DNA of 64,000 nt from Mycoemilia scoparia (Eukaryota > Kickxellomycota > Kickxellomycetes > Kickxellales > Kickxellaceae), in assembly GCA_027575805.1 (NCBI GenBank), contig JANBPU010000050.1, positions 1-64,000 of the forward strand, written 5' to 3'. The position numbers and the translations under genes were made by a program. Shown piece by piece: positions 57,756-64,000 of the stretch; positions within the stretch are counted from its first letter, which is position 1, and the number at the start of each line of letters is the position of its first letter. The notes under the pieces were generated by a model. It ran no database searches and was not told where the DNA came from. It was given only the letters and a program-made list of their open reading frames with translations.

Positions 57756-59344
57756 TTAGAAATATACCGGCTTTGCCTCGTTCATTGTCGAAAGGCTGGG
57801 ACAGTAGGGGCATTTAAACCTGCCTAAAGATGGCATGTTGGATCTGAGACCCTTTGCAAGCTTTTCCAAACTCTCTTTACAAATTACATGGCCACAGGGT
57901 AACATCATCGGTGGGTTTTTCGGAGTCGCGCGGTCCTTGCTAACAGGGCACACAAATACCGAATGGAAGCGCAGGTTTTCTGGGAGCGGAACTTCAACGG
58001 GGAGTTCTTCCTTCTGCGACCACTCCATCTTGTTTGTGGTCAACAGCTGCGACATCTTGATGATTATAGGTAGTGATAGCGATCCTGCCATGATTGAGGT
58101 TGCCAGCGGTGATTCCGAGGCTAGACCAAGAAGGGTACAAAACGCACTACTGAAAGCATGGGCAACATTCTCCCACTGCTGTGGCGAAAACATATCCTTG
58201 TATGGTGAATCCTGCAGTCTATTCGCATATACCAGAACACCCATGAGACTGAGTATGGTGTCTATCAGAGGAGAGGCTTGAGCTGATGTTTCTTTCGAAC
58301 CACCAGTGCTACTGATGTTGCACTTGGAGTCGGCAGCCGAATTTTCGAGCAAGTATCCACCTTGGGCATCAAAGTTCATAAACTCGCTAATCATGTCGTC
58401 TGCTGAACTCTGTTGGGTTTTGGGACCCTGTCCATTAGTTATGTATTCCTGAAAGTTTTGCTTTGCGTAACTCAGAGCTTCTTTGGTTTTCCCATCTTCT
58501 ATAAGCTGTAGGTACCGCTGTTTGTGAAGCATAAATTCCAAAGTAATGCCTCTAACGTTAAGCTCATTGCGATGTTTATTTGCCCATCTAGGTAATAATG
58601 GAAATCCATAGGCATATCTGTCAGTGCACTTGAATTACCAGTTGTAAATCGATAATAGATATCCAACATTATCTTACTCTAGGGCGCCTGTGAGCTTTCG
58701 TTGCCGTATTTCTTTGACAAGCCTGTGCATTTCTGTGAATCTTGACATTGGTTCCTCGGGCAGAGATATTCCAGTTTCCTTGCAAAACAGCTGGGCCAGT
58801 TCAAAGTCTGAATTACGAATAAAATGGTCAACAATCACACAGTTAATGATGTTCTCCTTCCCTTCAAGGGCGTTTGAGTCGCTTATGCCTATCAGGTCCG
58901 TCTTGAATGTCTACGGTTTTATTTGGAAAGAGACAACGTTAATAAGTAATGTGATAAGGTTGATATGGAGCAGAACTCGGCGACCTTAAATGCATGACAC
59001 TCACTTTCTCGATAAGCTTGTTGTATTTGGCAATATTGGTATAGAAGTCTTTATGCGAATCGACTAGCTTAGCCTGAACCTTTTTTATCTCGGCAATTTT
59101 ATCTGAAACATCGCTATTCTCGCAAGTCGCTTGGTCTCCTAGTGCTAATGAGGCAACACTTGTTAACCAGAAGCAAATATCATGGGCGCAGTGTAATATG
59201 GACATGGCAATCATACTTACATTTAACTTTGTCTGATATTGTGGTTAGAAGCTGAGATAACTTTTTAAAGTCTTGCAGGGTCTTGTTCTGAACATTTTTC
59301 TGGCCCTTGGCCAATTTTTCACAATTTTTCGAAAGAGATTCCAT
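57756..59344 (-). CDS. RMD5: GID/CTLH E3 ubiquitin ligase subunit Rmd5 (Gid2/RMND5)
   Basis: RING-bearing subunit of the GID ligase, which in yeast degrades gluconeogenic enzymes after glucose return. Starts MESLSKNCEKLAKGQKNVQN, then a coiled coil (DKIAEIKKVQAKLVDSHKDF, YNKLIEK). The LisH part is VIDHF-like: NCVIVDHFIRNSDFELAQLF. The CTLH follows with RRKLTGALEWANKHRNELN-like sequence and EFMLHKQRYLQLIEDGKTKE, then the CRA region SPYKDMFSPQQWENVAHAFS. The C-terminal variant RING reads FVCPVSKDRATPKN, PPMMLPCGHVICKESLEKL, FKCPYCP and ends AKPVYF, as in RMND5 (FHS.F.CP...NPPM.L.CGH...KCPYCP). Upstream exons lie at about 59223-59344, 58999-59150 and 58682-58913; the last runs from about 58590 to 57756. 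Confidence 0.92.
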
Positions 59345-60091
59345 ATAAAACCAAATTGATGTTTGAATTTACTAAATAGCTCAACAGGTTTAATAGAAAT
59401 GTGTACAAGTATAAATATATAAAAATGAAGAGAGCAAAGGGGTTTCAAACGTTGAAATGCTGTGTGTTGATGTCAGTTGGTCTGCTGGTGACGTTGAACC
59501 AACTGTTTGTAGAAAATGAATCTTAATAAAAGCGATCATAAGGGCAAAGTTGGGCTATATGTAGCCTCAGCTTGACTGGACGAGTATCATCATCCCTAAA
59601 CCCACCATGTGGCAAGAATGAACAAACAAGTTGTGCATAGGGAAATGTGCTCGCTCTCCTTGTTCTCTGTAGCGGTTAATATGCCAGAATCTGGGACATT
59701 TGAGACCACAAGAGATAGATTGGTTACGGTATATCTCAATTGAAGCAACCTGGCTATTATGAAAAGCCTTCTTATTATATATTATACGTTTGGTCTTAAT
59801 GCGATCTAAAGACCTTCGATTATATGGGCGATTATTTTTGAAGGGTGAATTGTTTACTAGTAAAACTGGACATCTATTTGGCTGTGATTGCCCCTATAAT
59901 CATTCATCTCCAAAAAGCACCCTTCAAAAATCATCTCCCATATAACTCAAATGGCAAAGTTTTTAAATAAGGAATTGAATATGGCAATTAATCAATTATG
60001 TGCCGCATACAAGCTTGTCAAGAGTTATTTTTAGGGTCAATTAAAGACGATGATTTATTTTACAAGTGCAGACATTGGAAAACTAAAATTT
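59345..60091. other. Intergenic region with one MITE-like element
   Basis: The RMD5 promoter and ARG1 3' end. Apart from the type A element at 59821-59944 nothing was recognised. Confidence 0.5.
59821..59944. repeat. MITE-like type A element with near-perfect arms
   Basis: Left arm TATATGGGCGATTATTTTTG, then AAGGGTGAAT; centre TTTACTAGTAAAACTGGACA and GCTGTGATTGCCCCTATAAT; right arm GCACCCTTCAAAAATCATCT, then CCCATATA. The right half carries about 13 extra bases (TCATCTCCAAAAA) relative to 33456-33563. Confidence 0.9.
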
Positions 60092-61345
60092 TTAGTTGAG
60101 GGCCTTAGCACCCCACTTCTTGAGTCTAATGCTTTGGATCTTGATGAAACCTTGAGAGTCAAGTGGCTCAAATCCACCCTGAACATCCATGCTACTTTCG
60201 TCCATGTCATACAAGGTTTCAGTATCGCTCCACCGTCCCTCAACGGAGGCAGTTCCCTTGTAGAGCTTCAACCGGACAGTACCGTTGACTGATGCCTGGG
60301 TAAGGGGAATGATCTTGTTGAGGAGATCACCCTCAGGAGAGAAGAACATGCCGTTGTAAAGAAGGCGGCCGTATACAGGTGTGACGTGCTCATCGCGGTA
60401 GGCGCGAACCTCACGATCAAGGACAAGACCCTCAAGGTCCATGTGAGCAATGCGGAGGAGAGTACCACCGGGTGTTTCGTAACAGCCGCGAGATTTGATA
60501 CCAATAAAGCGGTTCTCGACGATGTCGATTCTGCCAACGCCATTGCGGCGAGCAACAGTATTGAGGTAGACGAAGAGATCCAATGGGTCAGTAACGTCGG
60601 TTCCGTCGCCCTTGTTTATGACACGGGAAGGGTTTCCTCCAGAGAATACGATCTCAATGCGCTCAGGAGTGTCAGGGGCATCCTCTGGGTCAACAGTCAA
60701 CTTCCACATATCCTTGGGAGGGGTTACATTAGGGTCCTCAAGGATACCAGCCTCATAACTGATGTGGAAAAGGTTCTCGTCGGTGGACCAGGGCTTGCCG
60801 CGGGTCTGGCTGACAGGGATGCCCTTCTGCTCAGCATAATCCAAAAGGTGCTGGCGGCCAGGGAAGCGTGTGTAGAATTCAGGAATTCTCCAAGGAGCAA
60901 CAACTTCGATGGAGGGGTTGAGGGCATGGTAGGCGAGCTCGAAGCGAACCTGGTCATTACCCTTGCCAGTGCACCCATGAGAGACGTGGGTGCAACCTTC
61001 CTGCTTGGCGATTTCCATTTGTTTTCTAGCGATGATGGGACGTGCAACGGATGTTCCGAGGAGATAGATGTTTTCGTAGATAGCATTGCATTGAACGGCA
61101 GGGAAGATGGTCTCCTTGACGAACTCGCGGCGCAAGTCCTCGATGAAGACCTTGGTGGCACCGATCTTGAGGGCCTTTTCGCGGGCGGCTTCGAAATCTT
61201 CTTCTTGGCCAACGTTGGCGAGGTAGGCAAGGACTTCGTAGCCCTGTTCAATCAACCAGACGAGAATGCATGAGGTATCAAGACCACCAGAGTAGGCCAG
61301 AAGGACTTTGCCTTTGGATCCAGGAGTTACAGCGGCAGAAGACAT
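60092..61345 (-). CDS. ARG1: Argininosuccinate synthase
   Basis: Joins citrulline and aspartate using ATP, the penultimate step of arginine synthesis. Single exon of 417 residues. The PP-loop is LLAYSGGLDTSCILVWL (residues about 15-31). YLANVGQEEDFEAAREKALK, NAIYENIYLLGTSVARPIIA, HVSHGCTGKGNDQVRFELAY and PVSQTRGKPWSTDENLFHIS are the conserved substrate-binding segments. Length is normal. It is strongly expressed-looking in codon choice and has no introns. The gene lies head-to-head with ARG5,6. A 295-codon antisense frame is a codon-bias shadow. Confidence 0.98.
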   Translation of the reverse strand: MSSAAVTPGSKGKVLLAYSGGLDTSCILVWLIEQGYEVLAYLANVGQEEDFEAAREKALKIGATKVFIEDLRREFVKETIFPAVQCNAIYENIYLLGTSVARPIIARKQMEIAKQEGCTHVSHGCTGKGNDQVRFELAYHALNPSIEVVAPWRIPEFYTRFPGRQHLLDYAEQKGIPVSQTRGKPWSTDENLFHISYEAGILEDPNVTPPKDMWKLTVDPEDAPDTPERIEIVFSGGNPSRVINKGDGTDVTDPLDLFVYLNTVARRNGVGRIDIVENRFIGIKSRGCYETPGGTLLRIAHMDLEGLVLDREVRAYRDEHVTPVYGRLLYNGMFFSPEGDLLNKIIPLTQASVNGTVRLKLYKGTASVEGRWSDTETLYDMDESSMDVQGGFEPLDSQGFIKIQSIRLKKWGAKALN

Positions 61346-61456
61346 TGTGTGGAGATCTATTATATAGCTTAGGAGGAAAACGGTCAGAAATGGGCGCTGG
61401 CGATCAAGAACGAGGAATAGTTTCGAAATGTTTCAATTCGGGACCAGAGGCAGGGG

Positions 61457-61464
61457 TTTATATA
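61457..61464 (-). promoter_or_regulatory. TATA box of ARG1
   Basis: Minus-strand TATATAAA about 112 bp upstream of the ARG1 ATG, the same spacing as the TATA box of the ubiquitin gene. Confidence 0.6.
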
Positions 61465-61684
61465 TCCCCCGAATTTGCCAAACTTATTGCAGTAGCCACT
61501 TCCACCGGGTTGGGGGCGGCCAGTCTTTGGGCACCTTTAGGCTTTATTGTGTATGGATCGCGACCTTGTATGCCATATAGCACTGTGCATGGTTTCTGGA
61601 TCAGAGCGCAAATGACGCATACTTTTCCCAGGTGCCCAAAAGCGCTGAATCTTGTCTTGGTATTGCAGATCAAAATCAGTCTAA

Positions 61685-61691
61685 TGAGTCA
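61685..61691. promoter_or_regulatory. Gcn4/CPC1-type TGAGTCA site
   Basis: Perfect 7-bp palindromic bZIP site, 340 bp from the ARG1 start and 402 bp from the ARG5,6 start. General amino-acid control factors use this sequence in other fungi; use here is inferred. Confidence 0.6.
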
Positions 61692-62089
61692 AGAAGCGGC
61701 ATATGGGATGACAATAGTAAGAATTTTTGTATCTCCTTGGTAGTTATCACAGAGACCACTAATCCTATTGGCCGACCACAGTCGAGATATTTGGAGTTTT
61801 GGTGTGTGTAGGCTGGTGATGATGATGGATAAAGACATGAGAGGGAGACAAGGCTCATGGCACTACTCCATTTTAGCATCAATTCCAGCGGCTTGTTCTG
61901 TTTGTTTTACTGGAGGCCTCCTTCTCGCTCTATCTTTCTTACATCCTCTATTAACACGCTTGGCTGGCTATAATTAATTGGTATCTACGCCCAACCTTCG
62001 TACCAACGTGCTGGTGTTGAAGCAGCCCCCATCAATTCTATATACGTCTTCAGTTTCTATCCGCAAATTGCGCTGTCATAGCCCATTAA

Positions 62090-64000
<1,911 letters not shown>

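Noticed and set aside
60386..61273. 295-codon plus-strand frame
   Set aside because: Antisense of ARG1, opened by its codon bias. No family resemblance.

Overview
This 64 kb window is nuclear DNA from a fungus. It carries a bifunctional ARG5,6 polyprotein, the chitin-synthase export chaperone CHS7, a Vps9 with a C-terminal CUE domain, and fungal-type NOT1, SPT16, RPN8, RMD5 and SSN3. Genes are dense and mostly contain several short introns with strong GTAAGT/GTAAGC donors. Intergenic DNA is AT-rich and scattered with short palindromic repeats. The intron density, together with metazoan-like members such as a PRL phosphatase, a USP10-like protease and a KKxx-tailed TMX thioredoxin, fits an early-diverging fungus (Zoopagomycota/Mucoromycota grade). 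I cannot fix the genus from sequence alone.

Layout. 0.6-5.5 kb: VPS9 (Rab5 exchange factor) and an unusual cysteine-rich alpha-crystallin protein, both on minus. 7.2-10.5 kb: RIP1 (Rieske protein) and the Mediator kinase SSN3/CDK8 on plus. 10.9-14.0 kb: a PRL-type phosphatase (minus), NAA10 (plus), and a ubiquitin gene interrupted by a run of N (minus). 14.7-21.2 kb: NOT1, the CCR4-NOT scaffold (minus). 22.9-27.3 kb: CHS7 (plus) and ornithine decarboxylase SPE1 (minus). 29.3-34.9 kb: COX5 (minus), a USP10/UBP3-like deubiquitinase (plus) and a five-finger CCHC protein (GIS2/CNBP, minus). 35.5-45.4 kb: SPT16 (minus), an FG nucleoporin (plus) and a membrane thioredoxin (plus). 45.7-52.2 kb: RPN8 (minus), RPL23 (plus) and NAA25 (minus). 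52.7-57.5 kb: COQ3, a small membrane protein and PUF6 (all plus). 57.8-64.0 kb: RMD5 (minus), ARG1 (minus) and ARG5,6 (plus, cut by the window edge).

Most genes are unrelated housekeeping genes. The exception is the divergent ARG1/ARG5,6 pair: two arginine-biosynthesis genes share a 747 bp promoter with one perfect TGAGTCA (Gcn4/CPC1-type) site near its middle. SPE1, which uses ornithine from the same pathway, lies 33 kb away and is probably not linked functionally.

The main structure outside genes is a family of palindromic MITE-like elements of about 90-145 bp (types A and B) with arms of the form ATATGGGCGATTATTTTTGA / TCAAAAATAATCGCCCATAT. A third dispersed repeat (type C, about 125 bp) usually sits beside them. 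A and B abut and share one CATATG-like terminus at three loci, which suggests a composite element. One such pair lies inside an SSN3 intron.
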